Part shown: piece after piece, positions 42,419 to 51,645 of the stretch
Position numbering within the stretch: the first letter of the stretch is position 1
How the letters are laid out: every line of letters begins with the position of its first letter
Source: Flavobacteriales bacterium
GTDB taxonomy: Bacteria > Bacteroidota > Bacteroidia > UBA10329
Length of the DNA: 64,000 nucleotides
Direction of reading: 5' to 3'
Assembly: GCA_020635495.1 (NCBI GenBank)
Contig: JACJZQ010000011.1
Coordinates: 62,001-126,000, forward strand
Position numbers and translations under genes: made by a program
Notes under the pieces: generated by a model
The model's input: only the letters and a program-made list of their open reading frames with translations
Told to the model about the DNA's origin: nothing
Database searches by the model: none

Positions 42419-43105
42419 ATGCAAACCCCAAAAGAATCAGACCTGAAGCTTGTTACTACCAAGGATGGTTCTCAGACAATTCTGAATACGACATTGGGTT
42501 CAACCTATCATTCTAGACATGGTGCGTTAACAGAATCGAACCACGTTTTTCTGGATCAAGGACTCAAAAGAGTGGTAGATGGCGGAAAGGAACAGGTCCG
42601 ATTGTTTGAAATGGGTTTTGGAACGGGATTGAACGCCTTACTTACCTGGAAAGCCGCTAGGGAATCAGGGTTACGGATCGATTATCACGGATTAGAACTC
42701 TATCCTGTTCCCGAAAATGTTTGGATGGCCTATGAGTTGCCGGCTGAACTGAAATCAGGTCAAGACGAATTCAGGAAGATCCATGAAGCAGCCTGGAACA
42801 CCCAGGTGCAAATGGATGATTCTTTTCAATTGACAAAAAATCATCTTTCCTTAACTGATTATGAGTCTGACCAGCGCTTTGACCTCATCTATTATGATGC
42901 TTTTGAACCCGAGACACAACCTGAACTCTGGACGGAGGAAGTGTTTGAAAAACTTTTCGGAATGATGGAAGATGGGGGAGTGCTGACCACATACTGTTGT
43001 AAAGGATACGTGCGTAGAAACATGATTGCGGCAGGATTTGTGGTTGAGAAAGTTCCTGGGCCGCCCGGCAAACGTGAAATGATCGTTGCCCATCGTCCGT
43101 TGTGA
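42419..43105 (+). CDS. mnmD: tRNA U34 methyltransferase MnmD (MnmC methyltransferase-domain type)
   Basis: SAM-dependent methyltransferase that finishes mnm5 modification of wobble uridine 34. ATG 42419 was chosen; the frame before it has no convincing start. Motif I is FEMGFGTGLNALLTW, the acidic motif is YYDAFEPETQPELWTEEV, and the diagnostic TYCCKGYVRR and PPGKREMIVA follow. The 228-residue length fits the stand-alone form that lacks the FAD domain of MnmC. The s2U34 enzyme MnmA is encoded 1 kb downstream, so the same tRNA base is modified by two products of this locus. Confidence 0.93.
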   Translation: MQTPKESDLKLVTTKDGSQTILNTTLGSTYHSRHGALTESNHVFLDQGLKRVVDGGKEQVRLFEMGFGTGLNALLTWKAARESGLRIDYHGLELYPVPENVWMAYELPAELKSGQDEFRKIHEAAWNTQVQMDDSFQLTKNHLSLTDYESDQRFDLIYYDAFEPETQPELWTEEVFEKLFGMMEDGGVLTTYCCKGYVRRNMIAAGFVVEKVPGPPGKREMIVAHRPL

Positions 43106-43146
43106 ATAACCAATACATGTGGCTTAAAATGGCCGCACTGCTACAT

Positions 43147-43154
43147 TATCTTTG
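43147..43154 (+). promoter_or_regulatory. -7 promoter element of the MORN-repeat gene
   Basis: Reads TATCTTTG, a full TAnnTTTG match, ending 7 bases before the ATG at 43162. Confidence 0.6.
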
Positions 43155-43161
43155 CATGAGC

Positions 43162-44169
43162 ATGAGAACAGTCGTATTCAGCCTCATATTCGTATTCGGA
43201 TGCCTTGTTTCTGTTGGTCAGGAGCTGAACCAGAAAGATGAAGCGGGCCTGAAACAAGGCAAGTGGAAGAAGTTCTACAAGAACGGAAAGGTTCGTTATG
43301 AAGGGGAGTTCAAGGATGATAAACCCGTTGGACTATTCAGATATTATTACGAGAATGGGGATGTGATGGCCACCAATAACCATATCGCAAATGGAACCGT
43401 GGCTGCTCACATGTATCACAAGAACGGCAAGATCAAAGCCAAAGGCCTCTATCAGATTCAGTTAAAAGACAGCGTGTGGCAGTATTTCAATGAAGACGAG
43501 GTGCTGATCTCCTTGGAGTCTTATCATCTAGATACGTTTGACGGACCACAGAAGACCTTTTATCCAACTGGTCAGCTGGCGGAGGAGGTTAATTATAAAA
43601 GAGGCGTAAAGCACGGACCATGGCTCAAGTTTTTTACTGGAGGAGAACCTTGGGTAGAGGCAGGCTACGAGAATGGAGATCTACATGGTCAGTTTGTGAT
43701 GTATCGAGATAAGAACAAGCGTGATATCCAAGGTAAATACCATCTTGGAGTCCGTACAGGTACTTGGATGTTCTTCAATGATAATGGTTCTGTTAAGGAA
43801 CAACAGGTCTATCGCCATGGTAAGTTGGATAGGACCATTCCTCAGAATGGAGAATTCACTGAGTACTATGAGAACGAGATTCCAAAGAGCGTCTACAACT
43901 ACAAGGCAGGTAAAAAGCAGGGGGAGTATCGCGAGTATTACAACAAAGGGGAGTGGCAACGGGTTAAGAAACCAGCAGAGCGTCCAGGAGAGGAAGATCA
44001 GTTTGAAGAAGAGTTGGTTGGAACTCAATTAAGGGAACAAGGTTGGTACAATCTTGATAAACTTAACGGTAAGGTCACGTACTATTTTGAAGATGGTAGC
44101 GTGGAGCGCGTTGAGATGTGGGAAAACGGTGAGAAAGTGAGCACCATTGATTGGCAGGGTAAAGAATGA
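43162..44169 (+). CDS. MORN/YwqK-repeat secreted protein
   Basis: ATG 43162 follows a -7 element and opens a signal peptide (MRTVVFSLIFVFGCLVSVGQE); an ATG two codons earlier is possible. The rest is ~13 YwqK/MORN-type strand repeats of about 22 residues, such as GKWKKFYKNGKVRYEGEFKDD and GLFRYYYENGDVMATNN. This family is sometimes annotated as the antitoxin of a YwqK-type toxin-antitoxin system, but no toxin gene is adjacent and the protein is exported, so that label is doubtful here. It overlaps mnmA by ATGA. Confidence 0.85.
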   Translation: MRTVVFSLIFVFGCLVSVGQELNQKDEAGLKQGKWKKFYKNGKVRYEGEFKDDKPVGLFRYYYENGDVMATNNHIANGTVAAHMYHKNGKIKAKGLYQIQLKDSVWQYFNEDEVLISLESYHLDTFDGPQKTFYPTGQLAEEVNYKRGVKHGPWLKFFTGGEPWVEAGYENGDLHGQFVMYRDKNKRDIQGKYHLGVRTGTWMFFNDNGSVKEQQVYRHGKLDRTIPQNGEFTEYYENEIPKSVYNYKAGKKQGEYREYYNKGEWQRVKKPAERPGEEDQFEEELVGTQLREQGWYNLDKLNGKVTYYFEDGSVERVEMWENGEKVSTIDWQGKE

Positions 44170-45257
44170 GTAAGGGAAAGGTTTTAGTAGCAATGAGTGG
44201 CGGTCTCGACAGTTCTGTTGTGGCCATGATGCTGCATAACCAAGGTTATGAGGTTGTTGGTGTTACCATGAAAACGTGGGATTACGCATCTGCAGGTGGT
44301 AGTACGCGTACTACCGGCTGCTGCAGTTTAGACGATATCAATGATGCACGCCAAATGGCGGTAGATTTCGGGTTTCCGCATATCATCATAGACATTCGGG
44401 AAGAATTTGGAGATCATATCATCGACAACTTTGTGGATGAATACGTTGCAGGGCGAACTCCTAATCCATGCGTGCTTTGCAATACCCACATAAAATGGGA
44501 CGCATTGCTTAAACGTGCCGATCAGCTGGGTTGCGAACATATTGCCACAGGACATTATGCACAGGTCAGGGAAGAGAATGGTCGATATGTAGTTTCCAAG
44601 GGCTTGGATCACACCAAAGACCAATCGTATGTGCTGTGGGGATTGAGTCAGGAAAGTCTTTCGAGAACCATTTTCCCACTTGGTAAAATGCAGAAGAAGG
44701 ACATCCGCCAAATAGCCTTGGATAGTGGCTATGAAGCGATTGCCAAAAAGAGCGAGAGTTACGAGATATGCTTTATTCCAGATAACGATTACCGCGGTTT
44801 TCTAAAGCGTAGAGTGGAAGGACTTGAAGACCGTGTTGATGGTGGATTGTTTGTAGACAAGGATGGGAATATTCTAGGTAAACATCAAGGGTATCCATTC
44901 TATACCATTGGTCAACGTAAAGGTTTAGGTATAGCACTAGGTGAGCCAATGTATGTTACTGGTATTCATCCAGATACAAATACAGTAACCTTGGGGCCTG
45001 AAGACGAGTTGTTGAAGACAGAGATGACCGTTAGAGGGCTGAATCTGCAGAAGTACGCGAACCTATCAGAACCAATGGAGGCACTGGTAAAAGTGCGTTA
45101 CAAACACCCTGGTTCCATGGCTCGAATTGAGCAACTCGGCTCAGAAATGAACGTCAAATTCTACGAAGAGGTAAGTGCAATAGCTCCAGGTCAGTCTGCT
45201 GTTTTCTATGAAGGCGATGATGTGATCGGGGGTGGATTCATTAAGAAAGATCATTGA
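44166..45257 (+). CDS. mnmA: tRNA-specific 2-thiouridylase
   Basis: Converts U34 of tRNA(Lys/Glu/Gln) to s2U34 using ATP and a sulfur relay. The PP-loop is MSGGLDSSVV. The catalytic pair is Cys102 in TPNPCVLCN and Cys202 in ESYEICFIPD. The tRNA-binding TGHYAQV and the C-terminal beta-barrel (YTIGQRKGLGIALGEPMYV) follow. The length of 363 residues is typical. It overlaps the preceding gene by ATGA. Confidence 0.97.
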   Translation: MSKGKVLVAMSGGLDSSVVAMMLHNQGYEVVGVTMKTWDYASAGGSTRTTGCCSLDDINDARQMAVDFGFPHIIIDIREEFGDHIIDNFVDEYVAGRTPNPCVLCNTHIKWDALLKRADQLGCEHIATGHYAQVREENGRYVVSKGLDHTKDQSYVLWGLSQESLSRTIFPLGKMQKKDIRQIALDSGYEAIAKKSESYEICFIPDNDYRGFLKRRVEGLEDRVDGGLFVDKDGNILGKHQGYPFYTIGQRKGLGIALGEPMYVTGIHPDTNTVTLGPEDELLKTEMTVRGLNLQKYANLSEPMEALVKVRYKHPGSMARIEQLGSEMNVKFYEEVSAIAPGQSAVFYEGDDVIGGGFIKKDH

Positions 45258-45985
45258 GAAAAGCATTACTCATAGCCGTGTTCACCACCTTAGGTCTTGT
45301 GGGCTGTTACAATGCAGATACGGACCTGCCGTATATCGGTTATGAGTACTTCCCAACGGAATTGGGAAGGTTTGTTGAATACAGAGTTGACTCCATTTGG
45401 CAAGATGATATCATTGGTCAGATAGGGTCTGCCGAAGCACACTATTTCCTTCACGATCTGAACGAATCTTTATTTACAGATGAAGAAGGACGTCCAGCCG
45501 TTCGTGTAGAGCGTTCTTGGAAACAGAATGAGAATGGAAACTATTCCATAAAAGACATCTGGTATCGTACCAGAACTTCAAGAATTGCTGAACAGAATGA
45601 AGAGAATGTGGTCTTCATCAAACACAATTTTCCCATCAAACTCGGAAAGGTTTGGGACGGTAATAGCAAGAACACATTACAGACTCTTCAGGAAATCTAT
45701 CGTCAGTCAGCAATACCTGAACAGTGGGATTATCAGTACATCAATATCCACGAGCCATACACCGTAAACGGATTCACTTTCGACTCTACAGTTACGGTTC
45801 TGCAAATGGATAGACCTGCAATTTTTGGCCTAAGTATGTTTGCGCAAGAGGTTTATGCTAAGGATATTGGCTTGGTGCATAAGCAACTTTACATACACGA
45901 TATTCAGCAGAACCAGTTCAATCCAACTCAAAAGGATTCAGTTGGGTTCACGTTCGATATGGTGGTAACGAATTACGGACCATGA
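45254..45985 (+). CDS. Lipoprotein of unknown function
   Basis: TTG 45254 overlaps the mnmA stop (TTGA) and gives a lipoprotein signal ending TLGLVGC, so Cys18 is the lipidation site. The mature ~225 residues are rich in beta strands (YFPTELGRFVEYRVDSI, YINIHEPYTVNGFTFDSTVTV). I recognise no family and no catalytic motif. It is followed by the S8 protease with an ATGA overlap, so the two are likely co-translated, and the lipoprotein might be a cofactor or anchor for the protease. Confidence 0.78.
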   Translation: MRKALLIAVFTTLGLVGCYNADTDLPYIGYEYFPTELGRFVEYRVDSIWQDDIIGQIGSAEAHYFLHDLNESLFTDEEGRPAVRVERSWKQNENGNYSIKDIWYRTRTSRIAEQNEENVVFIKHNFPIKLGKVWDGNSKNTLQTLQEIYRQSAIPEQWDYQYINIHEPYTVNGFTFDSTVTVLQMDRPAIFGLSMFAQEVYAKDIGLVHKQLYIHDIQQNQFNPTQKDSVGFTFDMVVTNYGP

Positions 45986-47649
45986 GGTATCTGGCACTCA
46001 TATTTATTTGCTCTTTGCCTTATCTCGGGTTCGGACAAACCTCACCCAAAAAGTATTGGTTTCAGTTCACGGATAAAGACAACACGCCTTATTCGCTAAG
46101 CCAGCCATTGGAGTTTTTGTCTCAGCGTGCGCTGGATAGAAGAGAACGTCAAGGAATTGCGTTGGACGAGAAAGACCTTCCGGTCGATCCGGCCTACATT
46201 CAAGCGGTGCTCGATGAAGGTGCAGGTTACCTTGTGCATTCCAAATGGTTCAACTCGGTTTCGGTGGTTGTGCCGAATGATGATGTCCGAGACTCCATTC
46301 TGAGCCTTCCGTTTGTGGTAAGTGCCGATCCTGTTGGAAAACGTCCGGATCCGAGTATCACGGAAAACAAGTTTGCACCGTGGGCAGAAGCAAAGTCAAT
46401 TACACTGGATGAGTTCAGTGAGACGGATTACGGAAGTACGTTCAATCAGATAAACATGCTGGGTGGAGTTTCGCTTCACAACCAAGGCTTTAGAGGAGAA
46501 GGAATGCTCATTGCGGTGCTGGATGCGGGTTTCCCGAATGTCGATCAGTTTCCGGTGTTCGATAGTCTGATAACCGATGGGAGACTTCTTGGCGGTTGGG
46601 ATTTCGTTGATCAGGATAATTCGATTTTCGAAGACAATTCACACGGTCAGTCTGTTCTTTCTACCATGGCCGGTTACATTCCCGGTTCGTTCATTGGTAC
46701 GGCTCCAAAGGCCAGTTATCTACTGCTCAGAACGGAAGATGGCAATACCGAATTCCCCATTGAAATGGACTACTGGGTCGCTGGGGCCGAGTACGCAGAC
46801 AGTGCGGGAGCAGATGTCATTAACTCTTCCTTGGGTTACACCACGTTTGATGGCTCCATGTTCGACTACGAATATGCCGATATGGACGGCAACACCTTGA
46901 GGGGTTCCATCGGGGCAGATATTGCTGCCTCAAGAGGCATTCTGGTGGTGAACAGTGCAGGAAATTCAGGAGACAATCCGTGGCAATACATTGGCGCACC
47001 TGCAGATGGAGATAGTGTGCTTGCTGTTGGAGCGGTGCGTGCAGATGGAGAGCGGGTAAGTTTCAGTTCCATAGGACCTTCTGCAGATGGAGATATAAAA
47101 CCCAACGTCTGTGCTCAAGGGTTTCAAGCTACTATCATTAACAGCGGTGGAAGTATTGCAGCAGGTAATGGAACTTCGTTTGCAGGACCGATCATGGCAG
47201 GCATGGCAGCCTGTTTGTTTCAAGCGCATCGCGATTCATTGACCAACATGGACGTGTTCCACGCCATAGAGAGGAGCGCGCACAAGTACAACAATCCAGA
47301 CCATCTTTACGGATACGGAATCCCGAATTTCGCAAAAGCGCATCTGTTGCTTCAAGGCTTAAATCCGGCCAGTGAGGATTTCAGTGAGTTGTTGCTCCCA
47401 TATCCAAATCCGTTCAGCGATTCGTTTACAGGTACTTTTTACTCTGCTGCAAGGCAAGAGATTCTGGTCAGACTGGTAAATAATTTGGGGCAGGAGATAA
47501 AGCGGATTGAGGTGACCATGCAGCCACTGAGCGGATTCACGTTCCAATTTTCAGATCTACAAGACCTGAATGAGGGCATCTACACCTTGCATGTGGATGC
47601 GGATTCAGGTAGTTACTTCAAGAAATTGGTGAAAGTGCGGCAGGATTAA
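45982..47649 (+). CDS. Secreted S8 serine protease with T9SS sorting domain
   Basis: Subtilase with the triad Asp in IAVLDAGFPNVDQF (~182), His in DNSHGQSVLSTM (~219) and Ser in NGTSFAGPIMAG (~400). The signal peptide MRYLALIFICSLPYLGFGQ is followed by a propeptide-like N-terminal region (~25-130), and the C-terminal ~80 residues (LLPYPNPFSDSF onward) are a T9SS sorting domain. It is a paralogue by family of the protease at 796-2349. It overlaps the upstream lipoprotein gene by ATGA. Its stop shares bases with that of the convergent gene. Confidence 0.9.
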   Translation: MRYLALIFICSLPYLGFGQTSPKKYWFQFTDKDNTPYSLSQPLEFLSQRALDRRERQGIALDEKDLPVDPAYIQAVLDEGAGYLVHSKWFNSVSVVVPNDDVRDSILSLPFVVSADPVGKRPDPSITENKFAPWAEAKSITLDEFSETDYGSTFNQINMLGGVSLHNQGFRGEGMLIAVLDAGFPNVDQFPVFDSLITDGRLLGGWDFVDQDNSIFEDNSHGQSVLSTMAGYIPGSFIGTAPKASYLLLRTEDGNTEFPIEMDYWVAGAEYADSAGADVINSSLGYTTFDGSMFDYEYADMDGNTLRGSIGADIAASRGILVVNSAGNSGDNPWQYIGAPADGDSVLAVGAVRADGERVSFSSIGPSADGDIKPNVCAQGFQATIINSGGSIAAGNGTSFAGPIMAGMAACLFQAHRDSLTNMDVFHAIERSAHKYNNPDHLYGYGIPNFAKAHLLLQGLNPASEDFSELLLPYPNPFSDSFTGTFYSAARQEILVRLVNNLGQEIKRIEVTMQPLSGFTFQFSDLQDLNEGIYTLHVDADSGSYFKKLVKVRQD

Positions 47650-48200
47650 TTATTCTCCTTCACGCAGTCACGAACCTTCTCCGTCTTTCTTTTCTTGAGT
47701 TTCTCAACGCATTCAAACAGACCTTGGAGGTCTGCGCGTTCTCCAAATGTTTTTTTGGCTTTCTCAGAAGGAAACTCTACCACATCTGAATTCAGATTCT
47801 CAGATATTACGTGCCAATCTCCTTGTTCAACAAGACCCTCATCTTCTTTACCCACTAACATGTTCAGGTGTGCCAGACCGTTCTCGTAGTACACCAGTTT
47901 TCCTTCCATCAGAACACGGTAAGGTTTGCCCTTTACAATACGATAGAACTGATCACCAACGGTGAAACCATACAGGTTGGTAACGTTCTTTCTCAGTTCG
48001 TCTTTGCCTTTTCGCTCCACTTTGTAGTAGAGATGAAGCACACCAAGTGTCCAATCAAATCCCATGAACTCATACAGAGATTGGCCTTTGCCTGCCTTGT
48101 AGTCTTCGTACGTATCGTAAACAACCAAAGAGTAATCGTCTTTGGCAATGGTTTGGAATGAGATTCCAACAAAAAGAAGTAGTGCGAGTAGATGTTTCAT
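47646..48200 (-). CDS. Exported protein of unknown function
   Basis: The signal peptide MKHLLALLLFVGISFQTIA opens a mature protein of about 165 residues. The make-up is strand-rich (YSLVVYDTYEDYKAGKGQSLYEFMGFDWTLGVLHLYYKVE), with a charged helical end (GLFECVEKLKKRKTEKVRDCVKE) that has two cysteines able to pair. I recognise no family. The 3' end shares its stop with the S8 gene as TTAA. Confidence 0.72.
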   Translation of the reverse strand: MKHLLALLLFVGISFQTIAKDDYSLVVYDTYEDYKAGKGQSLYEFMGFDWTLGVLHLYYKVERKGKDELRKNVTNLYGFTVGDQFYRIVKGKPYRVLMEGKLVYYENGLAHLNMLVGKEDEGLVEQGDWHVISENLNSDVVEFPSEKAKKTFGERADLQGLFECVEKLKKRKTEKVRDCVKENN

Positions 48201-48289
48201 GTTCTGTTTTCTGAGGTGGAAATATACCGAATGCGTCCATTTGCAAAAACTTAACCGAAAGGAAAATTCAAATCCAATGCATGCATTGC

Positions 48290-48297
48290 TAAATTCG
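48290..48297 (+). promoter_or_regulatory. -7 promoter-like element (TAnnTTCG variant) of the lipase-like gene
   Basis: Reads TAAATTCG, one base from TAnnTTTG, 16 bases before the ATG at 48314. Confidence 0.35.
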
Positions 48298-48313
48298 CGG
48301 CAAACTCAACTAC

Positions 48314-49555
48314 ATGCGTTTCAAGACAATTCTTTCGGTAATCATTTTCTCAATTTTCGCTTCAAGTGCTTTCGCACAACTTATCAGCTACACTAAAGTT
48401 GATTCGTTTTCGGTGGAACGATTGAGCCAGCGATGGAAAAGTATGGGGATTCCGAAGATCATCTCACCGGTCAAAAACGCGGTTGATGTGTACGATATCA
48501 CGTATTGCACCACCTACGGAGATAGCAGTTGCGTTCTGGCATCCGGACTGTATTTCGTGCCTATAGGACCGAAGAAACCAGCTCCATTGCTGATCTATAA
48601 TCATGGAACAACCATTCGTCCGCAGAGAAAACTTGGCTACAATGGCGAAGACCAGATCTGCCTCATGTTCTCAACAGATGGCTACGCGGTTTGCGAACCC
48701 GATTATGTCGGTCTAGGGAATGGCGAACGAAGACATCTGTACATCCATGCTGATTCTGAAGCCAATGCTGGAATTGATATGATGAAAGCGGTTAAAGAGC
48801 TTGACAGTATTGTCGGCTTGCAAAGAGACCCTATGATCTTTGTTTCAGGATACTCTCAGGGAGGGCATGCCGCCATGGCGGTTACCAGAAAGATACAGGA
48901 GAAGTATGCTGGGAAGTACAAGGTGACAGCAGCATCGCCCATGTCCGGGCCGTACGATCTGGATGGTGTGCAGGCAGATGTAATGTTCGATTACTACACA
49001 CAGCCACATTATCTGCCGTATCTGTTGTTAGGCTACAATGAGGTGTACAACATCTTCAATAAAGACAAATTCTACGATATGGTTTTCAAGCCGCCATACA
49101 ACGATATTGTTCTGGGCGTGTTCAATGGCAAGCATTCTGTTGGAGATGTGAACGATACGTTGCCAGAGATTCCGAAAGACATGCTTTCAGATAGTTTGGT
49201 GCATCTGTTTCAAACAGACGATGACTTCATTTTCAAGCAATTGCTGCGCGAAAACAGCATGGACAACTGGGTGCCTGAAATGCCCATGCAGATCTGTTAC
49301 TGTACGGGCGATGAAGAGGTGATCTACACCAACGCCTTGGTGGCTTACGAGTACATGCACACACGCGGTGCCAAGAATGTGAAGTTGAGAAAAGCCGGTG
49401 GCAAGAAATTCACGCACAGAAAATGTGCCGACTGGGCGGTAATCTACACCAAGATGTATTTCGATAGTTTCCGTAGAGGAAGCAAAAAGGGTAGAAGAGG
49501 CCCGGTTTTTAAGCGAATGCTGATAGGCATTGCCAAAGGAACCATGAAGCGTTAA
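48314..49555 (+). CDS. Secreted alpha/beta-hydrolase, secretory lipase-like
   Basis: The signal peptide MRFKTILSVIIFSIFASSAFAQ is followed by an alpha/beta-hydrolase fold. The nucleophile Ser is in VSGYSQGGHAAMAV (~180), the Asp in TGDEEVIYTNAL (~331) and the His is probably the one in KKFTHRKC (~369). The strand APLLIYNHGTTIRPQRKLG holds the oxyanion hole. Together these resemble the secretory lipase (LIP) family. The substrate is unknown. The stop codon overlaps that of the convergent gene (TTAA). Confidence 0.83.
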   Translation: MRFKTILSVIIFSIFASSAFAQLISYTKVDSFSVERLSQRWKSMGIPKIISPVKNAVDVYDITYCTTYGDSSCVLASGLYFVPIGPKKPAPLLIYNHGTTIRPQRKLGYNGEDQICLMFSTDGYAVCEPDYVGLGNGERRHLYIHADSEANAGIDMMKAVKELDSIVGLQRDPMIFVSGYSQGGHAAMAVTRKIQEKYAGKYKVTAASPMSGPYDLDGVQADVMFDYYTQPHYLPYLLLGYNEVYNIFNKDKFYDMVFKPPYNDIVLGVFNGKHSVGDVNDTLPEIPKDMLSDSLVHLFQTDDDFIFKQLLRENSMDNWVPEMPMQICYCTGDEEVIYTNALVAYEYMHTRGAKNVKLRKAGGKKFTHRKCADWAVIYTKMYFDSFRRGSKKGRRGPVFKRMLIGIAKGTMKR

Positions 49556-51072
49556 TGCGCTACCGGTAATTCAAAACCACCTTTGTTCAGGAAAACAGTA
49601 TCAGGGTTTTCCATGATATAGTATCGGGCGTTTACTTTCTCGATGCTATCGTTCCAACCCTCAACGGTTTCCATTCCCAACAATGGCCAAAGACCGCCAA
49701 CCAGAACAGGCGTACAATCTGGATTCAAGTAACAAGCATTCGCTTCTTGAACAAACCTTGGTACACGTTCAGCAATGGTCTGATATCGGAAAGCCATCTC
49801 ATCATTTCCGAGGTAATTGAGTTGCCAGATAAGTTGCCATTCAGAAACAAACCCGTAACGCAGATTCCTCTCTTCAAGCACATCAACCAACTCGTTGAGA
49901 CGTTTCATGTCAGGTTCTTCGCGCTCCAACCAATAACTCACAAATTGGTTGTAACCAGAAAGTGTAGGAAGTATGGCAACGCAGCAGGCCAATAGAAAAC
50001 CGCTTTTCAGGTACTTGGAAGCGTAATTTCCTTTCACCACTAGCAACACGATAATGACGAGCAGCGAAGTGAAGAAAGGCAGCATGTATCTGCCACCATC
50101 GAACACGAAAAACGGTAGGGCCAGACTTGAAAGCAACCCACCAACCAGCACTAGAACAACGGAAACTTTGGTTGAATTTTCAGAGACGATCAATTGATGA
50201 ATCATCCAAATAGCAAGAATGCTCAGGAAGGCCATTGCACCATAACCAACCCATTCAGGAACGTCATAATGATCCGTAAAGGCAAAAAAGCCTGTAAAGT
50301 TTGGAATGAGCTTCTCGCCAAAATGCCGTGGAATTTTAGTGAGGTCCGTGGCAATTTTCATGGGCGGATTCCAATAATCAGGATTCAAAGTGGCCAAAGC
50401 TCTCAGCAATCCTAAAGTTGAAACTCCAACGGCAATGGCAATGACTTTTAGCTTGCTTTCGGCTTTCAGAAAGCGACTCAAAAGCAGCAACGAAACGGGC
50501 AGAAAGAAGAACGACTGTGAGACAATAATAATCGCACTTACAGCCGAAACCGTAGCCCATTTGCGAACATCCCAATCCTTGTGCAGTAGGTAGAACTCAA
50601 TCAGAAAACACACACCAACAAATGCAGTGATGTAACCGCCACGCAATTTGGTTCCCCAAACAACCCAAGTAGGAAATGCCACCAAAATGAATGACGTGAG
50701 AACGAATGTGATCATAGAAACCTGGTAGGTTCTCAGCACTTTCAGCAGCCGCTGAATTCCAAGAGAAAACAAGAGCATTCCGCCAAACTTCAAACTCCAG
50801 ACCGTGCTACCTAGAAATAGAATGAAAAACCCAGCTGACAACGCTTCGAAAAATGAAAAACCGTACTGCTGGCCATAGAAATAGAACGGAATGTTCTTGC
50901 CTGTAATTAGGTCGCGGCCCATGATGCCGAGCATGGCCTCATCGCCATCGAAGAAGACGTGCTCGCTGAGTAGGTATGGCAATCTGACAAGCACAACAAG
51001 TACAAACGCAAACAGCCATTCTACTAAGAACGACTTTTCAAGAATGCGGTAAAGTGGGGTGGCAGAGGTCAT
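49552..51072 (-). CDS. Membrane glycosyltransferase (GT-C / ArnT-like)
   Basis: A polytopic protein of 506 residues with about 11 membrane segments. The first periplasmic loop contains the acidic GT-C signature FFDGDEAMLGIMGRDL, then GQQYGFSFFEAL, as in dolichyl/undecaprenyl-phosphate-sugar dependent transferases such as ArnT and PMT-like enzymes. A soluble domain closes the chain. It would use a lipid-linked sugar to modify an envelope acceptor, but neither is known. It is convergent with the lipase-like gene. The ndk terminator lies just upstream. Confidence 0.78.
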   Translation of the reverse strand: MTSATPLYRILEKSFLVEWLFAFVLVVLVRLPYLLSEHVFFDGDEAMLGIMGRDLITGKNIPFYFYGQQYGFSFFEALSAGFFILFLGSTVWSLKFGGMLLFSLGIQRLLKVLRTYQVSMITFVLTSFILVAFPTWVVWGTKLRGGYITAFVGVCFLIEFYLLHKDWDVRKWATVSAVSAIIIVSQSFFFLPVSLLLLSRFLKAESKLKVIAIAVGVSTLGLLRALATLNPDYWNPPMKIATDLTKIPRHFGEKLIPNFTGFFAFTDHYDVPEWVGYGAMAFLSILAIWMIHQLIVSENSTKVSVVLVLVGGLLSSLALPFFVFDGGRYMLPFFTSLLVIIVLLVVKGNYASKYLKSGFLLACCVAILPTLSGYNQFVSYWLEREEPDMKRLNELVDVLEERNLRYGFVSEWQLIWQLNYLGNDEMAFRYQTIAERVPRFVQEANACYLNPDCTPVLVGGLWPLLGMETVEGWNDSIEKVNARYYIMENPDTVFLNKGGFELPVAH

Positions 51073-51090
51073 TTCCTCAATTATAGCAAT

Positions 51091-51123
51091 AAAAAAAGCC
51101 CATCAGCCAAGGCTGACGGGCTT
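51091..51123 (-). terminator. Intrinsic terminator of ndk
   Basis: On the minus strand a GC-rich stem (AAGCCCGTCAGCC / GGCTGATGGGCTT, one mismatched pair) is followed by a run of T, 20 bases after the ndk stop. It separates ndk from the membrane glycosyltransferase on the same strand. Confidence 0.9.
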
Positions 51124-51142
51124 CTAAATGAATTCAGTTTAA

Positions 51143-51562
51143 TTATGGACGTTCTACCTGAGAAAAGAAGAAATTTCCTTCAATCTCCGCGTTCTCATCG
51201 CTGTCAGAACCATGAACGGCATTCTTTGCTTTGCTTTCTGCGTAAAGAGCGCGGATTGTTCCCTCAGCAGCTTCAGCTGGGTCAGTGGCACCGATCAAAG
51301 TGCGGAAATCAGCAACTGCATTATCTTTTTCCAATATGGCTGCAACGATAGGTCCTGAGCTCATGTATTCAACCAATTCGCCATAGAACGGACGCTCGCT
51401 GTGTACTTCGTAAAATTTTCCTGCCTGCTCTGCAGAAAGACGCGTGTATTTCATTGCAACGATGCGGAATCCAGCTTCGTTGATCTTTGCCAAAATGTTC
51501 CCGATGTTGTTGGCTTCAACTGCATCAGGCTTAACCATTGTAAAAGTTCTGTTTGTTGCCAT
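51143..51562 (-). CDS. ndk: Nucleoside diphosphate kinase
   Basis: Transfers the gamma-phosphate between nucleoside triphosphates and diphosphates. The active-site His is in [11 protein letters not shown]; the nucleotide loop ([14 protein letters not shown]) and the Kpn-loop region ([18 protein letters not shown]) are present. The length of 139 residues is normal. Transcription ends at a strong terminator. A variant -7 element lies upstream, divergent from that of the DHH phosphoesterase gene. Confidence 0.97.
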   Translation of the reverse strand: MATNRTFTMVKPDAVEANNIGNILAKINEAGFRIVAMKYTRLSAEQAGKFYEVHSERPFYGELVEYMSSGPIVAAILEKDNAVADFRTLIGATDPAEAAEGTIRALYAESKAKNAVHGSDSDENAEIEGNFFFSQVERP

Positions 51563-51592
51563 TAGGTGTTTTTGTGTGTTTGAAATCGGCCG

Positions 51593-51600
51593 CGAAAATA
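51593..51600 (-). promoter_or_regulatory. -7 promoter-like element of ndk (TAnnTTCG variant)
   Basis: Minus strand reads TATTTTCG, one base from TAnnTTTG, about 30 bases before the ATG. Confidence 0.45.
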
Positions 51601-51626
51601 GGAAAAACGAGCACGTTCCAATTGGT

Positions 51627-51634
51627 TAACTTCG
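51627..51634 (+). promoter_or_regulatory. -7 promoter-like element of the DHH phosphoesterase gene (TAnnTTCG variant)
   Basis: Reads TAACTTCG, one base from TAnnTTTG, 11 bases before the TTG start at 51646. Confidence 0.45.
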
Positions 51635-51645
51635 GCAGCGTTTAA

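Noticed and set aside
43162..44169. YwqK-type antitoxin of a toxin-antitoxin system
   Set aside because: The protein has a signal peptide and no toxin gene is adjacent; MORN/YwqK repeats alone are not evidence for such a system.
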